From Desulfobulbus_C sp964551175 (lineage in GTDB: Bacteria; Desulfobacterota; Desulfobulbia; Desulfobulbales; Desulfobulbaceae): a stretch of DNA of 45,402 nucleotides. The stretch spans positions 1-45,402 of the forward strand of contig CAZKBZ010000012.1 in assembly GCA_964551175.1 (NCBI GenBank), in the 5' to 3' direction. The position numbers and the translations under genes are program-made. Positions 18,201 through 25,806 of this stretch are shown here, piece by piece. The stretch's first letter is position 1. Each line of letters starts with the position of its first letter. Under the pieces are notes generated by a model that ran no database searches, was not told the DNA's origin, and was given only the letters and a program-made list of their open reading frames with translations.

Positions 18201-18499
18201 AGGCTTTGACCGTCCATGGAGGTGGAGTAAATATACTCGACTCCGGGCAGTTCATAGAGCAGTTTTTCCATGGGAATGGAAACCCGCTCCTCAATCTCCT
18301 TGGGCGTGGCACCGGGCATGGAAACCATGACATCAATCATGGGAACCTTGATCTGAGGCTCTTCTTCGCGCGGCAGCAGGACAATTGCCAGCATGCCGAG
18401 CAGCAGGGAGGCAATAATGATGATCAGGGTAAGCTTGGAGTCGATAAAGGCTGCTGCCAGCTTACCGGCAAACCCGGGATGCAGTTCTTGTTCTTTCAT
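15263..18499 (-). CDS. RND family efflux transporter, inner-membrane subunit
   Basis: 1078-residue proton-driven pump. TM1 lies near residues 23-43 (LTLIIIIASLLLGMLAIVLL), followed by a large porter domain, six central helices with the proton-relay aspartates in SIGILVDDAIVVVENIVRHM (the hydrophobe/HAE-like DD pattern, not the metal-exporter pattern), a second porter domain and six C-terminal helices. It sits in a TolC-MFP-RND operon, overlapping the adaptor stop by ATGA at 18496-18499. It exports an unknown compound through the outer membrane; drug, solvent or lipid cargo are all possible. No regulator gene is adjacent. Confidence 0.95.
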   Translation of the reverse strand: MKEQELHPGFAGKLAAAFIDSKLTLIIIIASLLLGMLAIVLLPREEEPQIKVPMIDVMVSMPGATPKEIEERVSIPMEKLLYELPGVEYIYSTSMDGQSLLVARFYVGENLETSIVRLNQKLQTNFDRIPHGVSKPLIKPHTIDDVPILALTFHSTKYDHFTLRRLAAQVDDAVKSIFEVAETTLIGGSRRQVRILFDPLKLAARNLSVAELIPRLQQANRQTFSGTLQSLDHEMELQTGTFLRSAREIGRIVVGVYGGNPVYLDEVAEIRDGAQEPDNYVLFGRGEGKPEEAAVTLSVAKRPGSNAVHVVETVLAKVESLKGTLIPEDIEVSVTRDYGDTAAEKSNELLLHMGIAVFGVALLILFFLGWRESIIVMLAIPSTLSLTLLLFYLYGYTLNRITLFALIFSIGILVDDAIVVVENIVRHMRLPGSKGKPMVKMALEAVAEVGNPTILATWAVIAAILPMAFVGGLMGPYMRPIPIGASAAMIISMLIAFTVTPWAAVHILKDDCGPKECAIEPEDDVDHAPDDFFTRIYHKIMDPLLAHGSARFLFFIAIIGLLLASCSMFYFGMVKAKMLPFDNKSEFQVILNMPEGSTLEHTSRVALEMAQVVGAEPEVVNYQIYAGAASPFNFNGLVRHYFMRGGPTMADIQVNLLPKSERDKQSHDIAKRVRPAIAAIAAKYGAAVAVAEVPPGPPVLQTLVAEIYGPTDEARVKLAKAVKEILESTEGVVDIDWYREEDRSKTIITVDKEKAALNGISEGEITRAIQIGLHGLSIDLFHQPRDKEEINIVLQLPKAQRARVEQLLNISLRPDMNPRAPLVPLRELVQISEQPINQPIYRKNLKPVIYVTGDVAGAAESPVYPILAMNKRLAELSGKDFGGNRESITVYNLNQPFNQTQPSMKWDGEWHITLEVFRDLGLAFCVVMILIYMLMVGWFKDYITPLVVMAAIPFSLIGILPAHWALGAFFTATSMIGFMAGAGIVVRNSIILVDFIELRRSHGLPLAEAVVEAGAVRFRPMLLTALAVVVGASVILADPIFQGLAISLMFGEIASLLISRMAVPVLYFMVKKHKEKAV

Positions 18500-19521
18500 T
18501 GGCTCACTGTGACCGGTTGTCCGCTGACCAGCAGTCTGTTGTTATCAACAATAACCTGATCTTCGGCAGAGAGTCCGGCCAGGATTTCAACCTGCTCGCC
18601 CATTTTGCCGCCGGTACGGACCAGCCGCAGTTGCGCCGTACCGTCTTCCAGGACAAACACCTTGTCCATCTGGCCAAAGGGAACTACTGCAGAAGCCGGG
18701 ATGAACAGGGTCGCGGCAGGGTTGACCGGCAGGGTCACCCGGGCAAACATGCCTGTTTTCAGGGGAGCATCCGGAGGAATGTTGATTTTAACCGGAGCAG
18801 TACGGGAAAGGGGATCAATCGAGGGCGCAATCTCTGCAACACTGCCTGTCACGGTTATCCGGGCCGATGGAATTATTACTGACAGGGAATCTCCTTCGAT
18901 GAGCAGATTGATAAGAGATTCAGGTATCGCAGTTACAGCCTGCAGTCTGGCATCGTTTTCCAGTTGGAGCAGGGGCGTTCCCGGTGTAGCCAGATCACCG
19001 CTGTTGGCAAGTTTTTTCGTTATCACGCCGTCATATGGCGCAGTTATGGTCGTATAGCCAAGCATGGCCTTTGCCTCCTGAACAGAGGCCTGGGCCACGG
19101 CAAACATGTCCTGCATGGACTTGACGGTTTCCGGAGTGGTGGCATTTTTTTTGAGCAGCTTACGTTCGCGGGCAAGATTACGTTTTGCCTGGTCAAGATG
19201 GGCCTGGGCCTGCAGGAGCCGGGCTGAAATTTCTTCCGCACTGATCTTGACCAGCAGGTCCCCCTTTTTTACCCTTGAGCCCAGCACAACGGGTAATTGT
19301 GAAATAGTACCGGTGACCTTGGCGGCAATGGCTGCCTGCTGGACAGCCTGAATAGTGGCCACCAGTTCCACCTGGGGATGGCTTGTACTCTCCTGTACTC
19401 TCTGTACATGGACCGCCACTGAGGGCAGGACGGGGGGTTGCTTTTTTTCTTCACCTGGCGCGTTTGCGGCTGTGAGCAGGACAGCCAGGCAGCATGTGAG
19501 GATACGGTTGCTTGTTTTCAT
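18496..19521 (-). CDS. RND efflux periplasmic adaptor (membrane fusion protein)
   Basis: 341 residues with a signal peptide (ILTCCLAVLLTAANA). It shows the split lipoyl domain (TGTISQLPVVLGSRVKKGD and ITAPYDGVITKKLANSGDLA), a central coiled-coil hairpin of about 70 residues between them (LLQAQAHLDQAKRNLARERK onwards), and beta-barrel and membrane-proximal domains. It bridges the RND pump and the outer-membrane channel. Its gene is 47 nt after the TolC-like gene and overlaps the pump gene by 4 nt, so all three are co-expressed. Confidence 0.94.
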   Translation of the reverse strand: MKTSNRILTCCLAVLLTAANAPGEEKKQPPVLPSVAVHVQRVQESTSHPQVELVATIQAVQQAAIAAKVTGTISQLPVVLGSRVKKGDLLVKISAEEISARLLQAQAHLDQAKRNLARERKLLKKNATTPETVKSMQDMFAVAQASVQEAKAMLGYTTITAPYDGVITKKLANSGDLATPGTPLLQLENDARLQAVTAIPESLINLLIEGDSLSVIIPSARITVTGSVAEIAPSIDPLSRTAPVKINIPPDAPLKTGMFARVTLPVNPAATLFIPASAVVPFGQMDKVFVLEDGTAQLRLVRTGGKMGEQVEILAGLSAEDQVIVDNNRLLVSGQPVTVSQ

Positions 19522-19568
19522 CGTGATATGGGGTTTAAGTTGTTGTATTTCAGATCAGTTGTGAACAG

Positions 19569-20897
19569 TTACTCAAACTGGCTGAGTCCGGCCGCCCTGC
19601 GCAGATCTGCCACGGCAATCCGGCGGGATGCCCTGGCCATCAGGTTGTGCACCCGGGCATCGGTCAACCTGTTTTCCACTTCAATGAGATCCGAGGCAAG
19701 AATAACTCCCTCCTTGAATCGTTCGCGTGAGAGGCGGGCACTTTCAACAGCCTGTTCCACCATCTGTTGAGTTACCTGCAAACGCTCTTCCGCCTGCTTC
19801 AGGGCCAGGGAGGCCCGTTCAATTTCAAAATTGAAGTCCAGTTCAAGTTTATGTCTCTGTTCACGGATTCTTGCCAGTTTTGTTGTTGCCCGGGTTACTT
19901 CTGCAGATGTCCTGTGGCCGTTGAACAGGTTGTAATTCACCTTGACACCTGCCATCCAGGAGTTGCCGGATCCCTCATCAAATTCAAAGCCCTTGTCAAC
20001 CTGGTAGGAGCCGAAGATATCGGCAGAAGGATAGTAACCGGCACGGGCCTTTCTCACCTCTGCTTCAGCGGCCTCCAGCATGGCATCGAGCCCGGCAAGT
20101 TCAGGCCGCTTTTCGTAGCCCGGTTTTTCCGGAACCGGTTGTTCGGTCTGCTGGGCGGTATCGATTTCAACTGATCCCTGCTCAAGTCCGAGCAGGTTGA
20201 GAAAACCGCGCCTGGCCAGTTCAAGGGCGTGCCTCGCCTGGATAAGGTTTTCAGCAGCCCGTGATTTCTGAACTTCCAGGCTGAGCAGGTCTGCTTTCAG
20301 CAGGTCGCCTTCCTCAAACCGCGCCCGGGCAACCTGCAGAGAAAGTTCGGTGGCCTTCAGGGCCGATTCCCGGGCCAGAACATTTTCTTCAGCCTGGACA
20401 ATGGAATAAAAACTTCTGACCACTTCAAAGCCGAGCCGGGAGTTAACAGCGTCTTTCTCAAAACGAGCCGCCTTTTCTCCAGCCCGGGCCGCCCTTATCC
20501 CCGCTTCGTCACTGCCGCCGTTATACAGCCGGTACCGGATCGTACCGGTCAGGTTGAGATCGTCGGAAATACCCGGATGATTAAAATCAATATCCGGAGT
20601 AAACTGCCCCTGGTTCAGGATATTGCCGAATGAGTACATGGGATTGTTGGTCCGTCCGTAACCGCCGCTGATTCCGATACTGGGGTAATAGGCGGATTGA
20701 GCAGCAGTAATGGCTGCCTGGGCGCCTTTGATCCGTTCCAGGACAATACGGACATCAGGGCTGTTGTCCAGGGCAAAGCTGACAGCCTCCTGAACTGTCC
20801 ACACTGCAGGCAGTGACCGTGTATCTGCTGCAGAGGCGGCCGGGATGCTGATACACAACAGGCAGAGAAGAGGGAGCACCATTATTTTACAGTACAT
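19569..20897 (-). CDS. TolC-family outer-membrane efflux protein
   Basis: 442 residues with a signal peptide (VLPLLCLLCISIPAASA) and two OEP repeats of long amphipathic helices, first around WTVQEAVSFALDNSPDVRIVL and second around EKPGYEKRPELAGLDAMLEA. SMAGVKVNYNLFNGHR-type segments are typical of the barrel and equatorial parts. It forms the exit duct for the RND pump encoded next. It is the first gene of the operon; the 240-nt region upstream is shared with the divergent lipoprotein gene and I could not identify a convincing promoter in it. Confidence 0.94.
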   Translation of the reverse strand: MYCKIMVLPLLCLLCISIPAASAADTRSLPAVWTVQEAVSFALDNSPDVRIVLERIKGAQAAITAAQSAYYPSIGISGGYGRTNNPMYSFGNILNQGQFTPDIDFNHPGISDDLNLTGTIRYRLYNGGSDEAGIRAARAGEKAARFEKDAVNSRLGFEVVRSFYSIVQAEENVLARESALKATELSLQVARARFEEGDLLKADLLSLEVQKSRAAENLIQARHALELARRGFLNLLGLEQGSVEIDTAQQTEQPVPEKPGYEKRPELAGLDAMLEAAEAEVRKARAGYYPSADIFGSYQVDKGFEFDEGSGNSWMAGVKVNYNLFNGHRTSAEVTRATTKLARIREQRHKLELDFNFEIERASLALKQAEERLQVTQQMVEQAVESARLSRERFKEGVILASDLIEVENRLTDARVHNLMARASRRIAVADLRRAAGLSQFE

Positions 20898-21138
20898 ATT
20901 GTTAATCCGGTCAGAATTACAGGTAAAAATCTATAGAACAGATTGTCTCACAGGTAGTTTTTCTCCTCGTAATGCTCACGCAGCCCGGAATCCGGAATGA
21001 AACAATTCAATTCCCGGCTGCACCTGAATAACGAAAGGCAAAAACAGAGGTTTTTATAAGCATATCTCAATGATTGCAAGGTAGCCTGTAAAGTTAAATT
21101 GTAAATATAGGACAGATAATGATTCAAGTCGAGTTATT

Positions 21139-22197
21139 TTGAAACCAGCTGTAAGGTTGAAGATCCGGATAGCCTGGATAAGCGGAACAGCGGACTGGTG
21201 GAAGATGGGAATGTATTGTGCAGTCCTGCTGCTTGCAGGTTGCGTCAGTATTCCGGTCACGCATTTTACCGTGGAACAGAATGGCTATATATGCAGTGTC
21301 AACGGGGAATGTCTCTGTGAAAATGCCGAACTGCCGGACAGGTACATTGATGTGGCAGCAACGGAACAGGGCCTTGATCCGGAAAGGATTGTTCTGCTCA
21401 ACTGGAACAGTCATAAGGAAACCGGGCAGCAATGGTTACAGCAGCTGGAGCATCTGCTGTCAGGGGCTGATCTGCTGACCCTTCAGGAAGGAGTACTGAC
21501 AGCTGAGCTGCGTGATCTGCTCAGCAATGATTTTGGCGACAGCTGGATCTTTGCCAACGCCTTTACGCAATCGGGTGCCCATACCGGGGTGTTGACCGCC
21601 TCAAGGGTCCAGCCAGATTTTTTCTGTTCCTTCCGGGTTGCCGAGCCAGTTCTTGTTGTCCCCAAAACGACGTTGATAAGCCGGTATCCTGTTGCAGGTG
21701 CCACGGAACTGCTGTTGCTGGTAAATATGCATATGGTGAATTTTTCCGTAGCCACCAGGGCCTATCGTGAGCAGTTGACAAAAGCTTTTGACCTGATACG
21801 TCAACACCGGGGACCTTTGATCATTACCGGTGATTTTAATTCCTGGAGTGATGAAAGGCAGCGTATTCTCCAGCAGTTTGCTGACGCGCTGGGTGCTGAT
21901 ACCGTACAATTCCCGGCAGACAACAGGACTACATTTTTCGGTCATGTTGTGGATCATGTTTTCTATAGAGGTCTGGAACCGATAGAGTCTGTTGCCCTGT
22001 CGGAAACAGTCTCGGATCATAATCCCATGCGGGTCAGCTTCCGTGTGACCCGGGAAGTGTTTGCCTGGAGTAGAGCACATGAAAAAATTGAACTATCAAC
22101 TGCTATGTTTACTGCTCATGACAGGTCTGTGTCTGCTGCCTGCAGGCGTCTCTGCTTCCATGCTGGAAGAGATAGACCATCTGCTGAACTTTATTAA
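21139..22197 (+). CDS. Endonuclease/exonuclease/phosphatase-fold lipoprotein
   Basis: About 350 residues. A hydrophobic stretch MYCAVLLLAGCVSIPV carries a lipobox (LLAGC), suggesting an envelope-anchored protein. The body has EEP-fold landmarks: LLNWNSHKETG (metal-site Asn), LLTLQEGVL (catalytic Glu), IITGDFNSWSDE (Asp/Asn pair) and VSDHNPMRVSFRV (terminal Asp-His). Start choice is uncertain: TTG 21139 gives a basic n-region, while ATG 21205 gives a very short signal. The conserved domain ends near nt 22050; the frame then runs 119 nt into the next gene, although a TAG at 22071 in another frame sits just before that gene's start. A small indel may have removed the original stop. Confidence 0.8.
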   Translation: MKPAVRLKIRIAWISGTADWWKMGMYCAVLLLAGCVSIPVTHFTVEQNGYICSVNGECLCENAELPDRYIDVAATEQGLDPERIVLLNWNSHKETGQQWLQQLEHLLSGADLLTLQEGVLTAELRDLLSNDFGDSWIFANAFTQSGAHTGVLTASRVQPDFFCSFRVAEPVLVVPKTTLISRYPVAGATELLLLVNMHMVNFSVATRAYREQLTKAFDLIRQHRGPLIITGDFNSWSDERQRILQQFADALGADTVQFPADNRTTFFGHVVDHVFYRGLEPIESVALSETVSDHNPMRVSFRVTREVFAWSRAHEKIELSTAMFTAHDRSVSAACRRLCFHAGRDRPSAELY

Positions 22198-22438
22198 AAC
22201 CTCTGACTGCATTTTTATCCGTAACTCCAGCCGTCATGATTCGGAAGAGGCGGTAAAACATATAGAAAAAAAGTATAATTATCTGAAAAAGCGGATAAAA
22301 AGCACAGAGGATTTTATTCAGGGTGCAGCCACGAAAAGCAGTTTGTCCGGCAAACCATATATGATCATCTGCAACGGCAGGGAGATGACAACTGCAGACT
22401 GGCTGAGAGCCGAACTCAAGAGATATCGTTCACAATAA
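22079..22438 (+). CDS. DUF5329 family exported protein
   Basis: 119 residues starting MKKLNYQLLCLLLMTGLCLL (signal peptide, cleavage after VSA). The mature part has the DUF5329 pattern: EIDHLLNFIKTSDCIFIRNS, HDSEEAVKHIEKKYNYLKKR, a SSLSGKPYMIIC segment and a terminal WLRAELKRY. Two cysteines, in SDC and IIC, could form a disulfide. Its function is unknown. The start ATG at 22079 lies within the tail of the preceding lipoprotein frame, and the next gene begins 10 nt downstream. It is a small periplasmic protein likely made with the phospholipase D-like enzyme. Confidence 0.85.
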   Translation: MKKLNYQLLCLLLMTGLCLLPAGVSASMLEEIDHLLNFIKTSDCIFIRNSSRHDSEEAVKHIEKKYNYLKKRIKSTEDFIQGAATKSSLSGKPYMIICNGREMTTADWLRAELKRYRSQ

Positions 22439-22448
22439 GGTTTTTTAA

Positions 22449-24056
22449 ATGGATTGTTACCAGTTTAAGTTACGACAAATCCACATCTTTTGTCGGCTGT
22501 CAGCTGTTGTAGTCCTGTCACTGTTGCTGACAGTCTGTGGCTGTGCAAAGTTGCCGGAAAATAGAGATCAGACACCATCCATGGCCCTGCAGGATGTTTC
22601 AGACACCATGCTTGGCCGGGCCGTAGCTGAAAAGGCCGGGCTCCATCCGGACAGGTCAGGGTTTGTGCTGCTGGCAAACGGACTTGACGCCTTTGTTGCC
22701 CGGATACTGCTTGCAGAAGTTGCTGAACGCAGCCTGGATGTTCAGTACTACCTGTTTCACGATGATCTGGTGGGCGGGCTGCTGGCCTATAAACTTCTGG
22801 AGGCGGCAGACCGGGGTGTACGGGTTCGACTGCTGCTGGATGATATGGGTCTTGAGGGCAGGGATCTGGACATTGCCACCCTGGACAGTCACCCCAATAT
22901 CGAAATCAGGATTTTCAACCCCTTTACCCGGGGCATGATGCGCACTATCCAGTTTCTGACCAGGTTCGGCAGTGTGACCAGGCGGATGCACAATAAATCG
23001 TTTACCGTGGATAACTCCATCGCAATTGTCGGAGGCCGCAATATCGGCAACGAATACTTTGAGGCGGACCCTGAGTTGGCATTCGGCGATCTGGACGTGA
23101 TGACAATCGGGCCGGTGGTCAAAGAGGTTTCCGCTTCATTTGATGAGTACTGGAACAGTGAGCTGTCCTATCCTGTCAGTACCTTGAAGAGAGAGTTGGC
23201 AGGCAGAACACTGGATGAACAGCGTCCGCAATGGAAGGCTCTGCTGGAGAAGGAGAAAGAGTCAGACTATGTTACTGCATTGAAAAAATCAGATCTTGTT
23301 GCGCGTATTAAAGCCGGCATACTTAAGTATAACTGGGGCAGGGCCGTTCTTATAGCTGACAGACCGCAGAAGATCAGTGATACGGTGCAGGTAGAGGAGA
23401 ATTATCTTGCTCCCCGTCTGGCCAAGTATCTTGAACAGACGCAGAACGAACTGGTTATCCTGTCCGCTTATTTTGTGCCGGGGCACAAAGGTGTTGATTT
23501 TTTAAAGTCACTTCGAAAACGTGGTGTCCGGGTACGGATACTGACCAATTCACTGTCTTCAAACGATGTTGTCCTGGTTCATGCCGGCTATGCCAGGTAC
23601 CGGCGGGATATGCTGCGTGCCGGAATTGAACTGTACGAGCTGGACAAGAAGAAGACACCGGAAGAACGAAAACAGAGAAAAAAAGCCGGTGGTTTCGGTT
23701 CCGGCAAGTCAAGTCTGCATGCCAAAACATTTATTATTGATCGACAGGCCATGTTCGTTACCTCGTTTAATTTTGATCCCCGCTCAATTCATGAGAACAC
23801 GGAGATCGGCATCATGTTTGAATCAGCTGCCCTGGCCCGGCCCCTGGCGGAACGCTTTGATCAGATATCCAGCAGAGGTGCCTTTCAGCTTGAGCTTGTA
23901 CCCCAGAATGAAGTAGAGGACAGCGTGGAGCTGATCCGCTGGAAAACCAGCAGGAATAGTGAGGAAAAGATCTATACCACCGACCCCTATGCCTCTCTCT
24001 GGCGTCGTTTTGTTCTCTCCGTTTTAGGCTTTCTGCCCATTGAGTCACAGCTGTGA
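22449..24056 (+). CDS. Phospholipase D family protein, ClsC-like cardiolipin synthase
   Basis: 535 residues with two HKD motifs: HNKSFTVD (His181) followed by GGRNIGNEYF, and HAKTFIID (His424) followed by SFNFDPRSIHENTEIG. LLLTVCGCAK near the N-terminus may be a lipobox. DVQYYLFHDDLVGGLLAYKL and VRVRLLLDDMG match the ClsC type of cardiolipin synthase, which transfers phosphatidyl groups, in E. coli using phosphatidylethanolamine. It is somewhat longer than ClsC (473). It forms a tight plus-strand cluster with the EEP lipoprotein and DUF5329 protein, pointing to an envelope lipid role. Confidence 0.88.
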   Translation: MDCYQFKLRQIHIFCRLSAVVVLSLLLTVCGCAKLPENRDQTPSMALQDVSDTMLGRAVAEKAGLHPDRSGFVLLANGLDAFVARILLAEVAERSLDVQYYLFHDDLVGGLLAYKLLEAADRGVRVRLLLDDMGLEGRDLDIATLDSHPNIEIRIFNPFTRGMMRTIQFLTRFGSVTRRMHNKSFTVDNSIAIVGGRNIGNEYFEADPELAFGDLDVMTIGPVVKEVSASFDEYWNSELSYPVSTLKRELAGRTLDEQRPQWKALLEKEKESDYVTALKKSDLVARIKAGILKYNWGRAVLIADRPQKISDTVQVEENYLAPRLAKYLEQTQNELVILSAYFVPGHKGVDFLKSLRKRGVRVRILTNSLSSNDVVLVHAGYARYRRDMLRAGIELYELDKKKTPEERKQRKKAGGFGSGKSSLHAKTFIIDRQAMFVTSFNFDPRSIHENTEIGIMFESAALARPLAERFDQISSRGAFQLELVPQNEVEDSVELIRWKTSRNSEEKIYTTDPYASLWRRFVLSVLGFLPIESQL

Positions 24057-24156
24057 CAGCGAAAAAAGTCATCAGTTGTCAGCAACCCGGATAGTAGACG
24101 GCACAGCCTGTACGAGGGGGAAACTGCTGCAGAGGAAGGCCTTATTTACTGGAAAT

Positions 24157-24189
24157 AAAAAAAAAGGCAGGGTCTTGTGAGACCCTGCC
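24157..24189 (-). terminator. Rho-independent terminator of the PEP-CTERM gene
   Basis: A perfect 10-bp stem (GGCAGGGTCT 24166-24175, AGACCCTGCC 24180-24189), a TGTG loop and nine consecutive A on the plus strand (24157-24165), which form the T-run in the minus-strand direction. Confidence 0.93.
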
Positions 24190-24218
24190 CTGCCCAAAGG
24201 AGGGGAAGCCTTAAGGGG

Positions 24219-24956
24219 TTATTTCTTTGCTTTCTTTCTTCCGTATCCTGCAAGACCAGCCAGTCCTGTTCCAAACAGAAGCATGGTGGCCGGCTCAGGG
24301 ACCGGAGCAGTGTCGGTAGCAGCAGCCAGTATATCGTTGCCGCAGGTGGGTGCAAAGCGAATTTGACTGGTCGAAAAATCAACTTGATCGTCAAATATGC
24401 TTAAATCAGCATAAATCACGTTTGTTCCGGATGAATCAATTATATTCTCTAAAGTAATACCCCTCTCTATTAGACCTCCCGATGCTGTTACAAATTCATT
24501 GTCCCCATAGCTTGACGTTGAATACCCTGAAAAATATAGATCAGAATATCTGTATTTTTCAGGAACAAACAAATCGCCAGCTTTGATTCCATCATCTTCT
24601 CCCGACAGATCGTGATTTCTTACAGCCAGGACGGCGATAATACCATCAGTGGTTTGGGGGTTATAGTTGTTTTCATCGTATAAGAAGATATCTCCCAGGT
24701 AGGCACCATATTGGGAACTACCCAGACCAAGAGACCAGTTTGTGTAGATTTCAAGAGTAGAACCCACCCAGCGGTATCCATGAAAATCAAAATTTGCCGG
24801 GTTCCCTATAACATCTTCAGTTGTTTGATAATCATTTGAATCCAACGGGTGCAGGTAGGAGTCCATAATCAAATCGCTAGGGATTGCAAAACTGTTCCCA
24901 GCTAACCCAACCGTACAGAAGACCATTGCCAGCAATATCAGTGTTCCTTTTTTCAT
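24219..24956 (-). CDS. PEP-CTERM sorting-domain protein
   Basis: 245-residue secreted protein. It has an N-terminal signal (ILLAMVFCTVGLAGNSFA), a beta-rich mature domain of unknown function (SDLIMDSYLHPLDSNDYQ onwards) with two Cys or fewer, and a C-terminal PEP-CTERM signal: VPEPATMLL, a hydrophobic helix, then a basic GRKKAKK end. Exosortase/EpsH cleaves such signals and attaches proteins to extracellular polysaccharide; no exosortase gene is in this window. A near-consensus sigma-54 promoter lies upstream and AAAGGAGGA precedes the ATG. Base composition is visibly more AT-rich than in neighbours. Confidence 0.92.
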   Translation of the reverse strand: MKKGTLILLAMVFCTVGLAGNSFAIPSDLIMDSYLHPLDSNDYQTTEDVIGNPANFDFHGYRWVGSTLEIYTNWSLGLGSSQYGAYLGDIFLYDENNYNPQTTDGIIAVLAVRNHDLSGEDDGIKAGDLFVPEKYRYSDLYFSGYSTSSYGDNEFVTASGGLIERGITLENIIDSSGTNVIYADLSIFDDQVDFSTSQIRFAPTCGNDILAAATDTAPVPEPATMLLFGTGLAGLAGYGRKKAKK

Positions 24957-25045
24957 ACCTTCCTCCTTTCAGCTTTAAGCGAAACATAAGTGTTTTCAGA
25001 CCTGGGCCTGATGGCGTCACAATGACATGCAGTAACCTGTTTAAA

Positions 25046-25060
25046 GCAATTCACATGCCA
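25046..25060 (-). promoter_or_regulatory. Sigma-54 (RpoN) promoter of the PEP-CTERM gene
   Basis: On the minus strand the sequence is TGGCATGTGAATTGC followed by T, against the consensus TGGCACG-N4-TTGCW: one mismatch, with GG and GC at the required spacing. The expected start is near 25034, giving a leader of about 78 nt. RpoN with PrsK/PrsR control of PEP-CTERM genes is established in other bacteria. Confidence 0.85.
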
Positions 25061-25596
25061 GGATTATTGAAAGGAAAATAATTATCTGAAGAAACTATAT
25101 TTACCTGAAATGAAAGGATTTTATTATTTCAAATGTTTTTGTCGTCTTTATTGGGATCAGTTGTGAAAAGCAATTTTTTCTGATTTACGGAAACAGTTAA
25201 ATGGATTCCGGGAAAAAGGAAATTTATTTAATTGCTGCTATTCTTTTGTTATTCCGCGATATTTTTTGTAATGTGCATTTTGTCTTTAATGGTTAAAGAT
25301 AATTCAGGGCTGCCGGGAAGTACACGCGATAATATTTTCCGGAAAACAGGAAAAATAAGATTCAGCAGGACAAATGGCCTGCCGGCTAACTGGTCATCAT
25401 GTTACAGGAGAAAATTTGAGGATAGTGACAGGGGGAGGGGAGGCAGGTCACGATTTCTGGTAAGAGTGCCTTGAAAAATGAATCAAGGCACTTTATTCAA
25501 AAAAAACAGTGGACAGGGAAGAGGGAACAGGAAAAGATCATTCTGGAAACTTTTTCCTGTTCCCTTTTTCCATTAATTGGGTTGCGGGCAAAGCCT
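25061..25596. other. AT-rich intergenic region with two terminator-like hairpins
   Basis: No credible gene. An 80-codon plus frame at 25232-25474 has low-complexity composition, no ribosome binding site and no recognisable domain. Two hairpins are present: a perfect 10-bp stem at 25465-25492 (AGTGCCTTGA / TCAAGGCACT), and a perfect 13-bp stem at 25523-25564 (GGGAACAGGAAAA / TTTTCCTGTTCCC) followed by TTTTT. They may terminate transcripts leaving the metallo-hydrolase gene or entering from the left. Confidence 0.6.
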
Positions 25597-25806
25597 GCTT
25601 TATATAAAGAGTTCTATTTCAGCTCATAGACCTGGTGCAGTTCCGGCATCTNNNNNNNNNNNNNNNNNNNNNNNNNNNNNNNNNNNNNNNNNNNNNNNNN
25701 NNNNNNNNNNNNNNNNNNNNNNNNNNNNNNNNNNNNNNNNNNNNNNNNNNNGCTTTATATAAAGAGTTCTATTTCAGCTCATAGACCTGGTGCAGTTCCG
25801 GCATCT
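25597..25806. other. Scaffold gap with 55-nt duplicated contig ends
   Basis: Bases 25597-25651 are identical to 25752-25806, with 100 Ns between. The second copy holds the true 3' end of the metallo-hydrolase gene. The left copy is an unmerged contig overlap, so the locus probably has no duplication and no missing bases. Confidence 0.92.

Noticed and set aside
25232..25474. 80-codon plus-strand open frame
   Set aside because: No ribosome binding site, odd composition, no recognisable domain, and it overlaps a terminator-like hairpin.
25597..25651. Biological duplication of the metallo-hydrolase 3' end
   Set aside because: The copy is exactly 55 nt, abuts an N gap, and the same 55-nt pattern occurs at another gap, so it is an assembly artefact.
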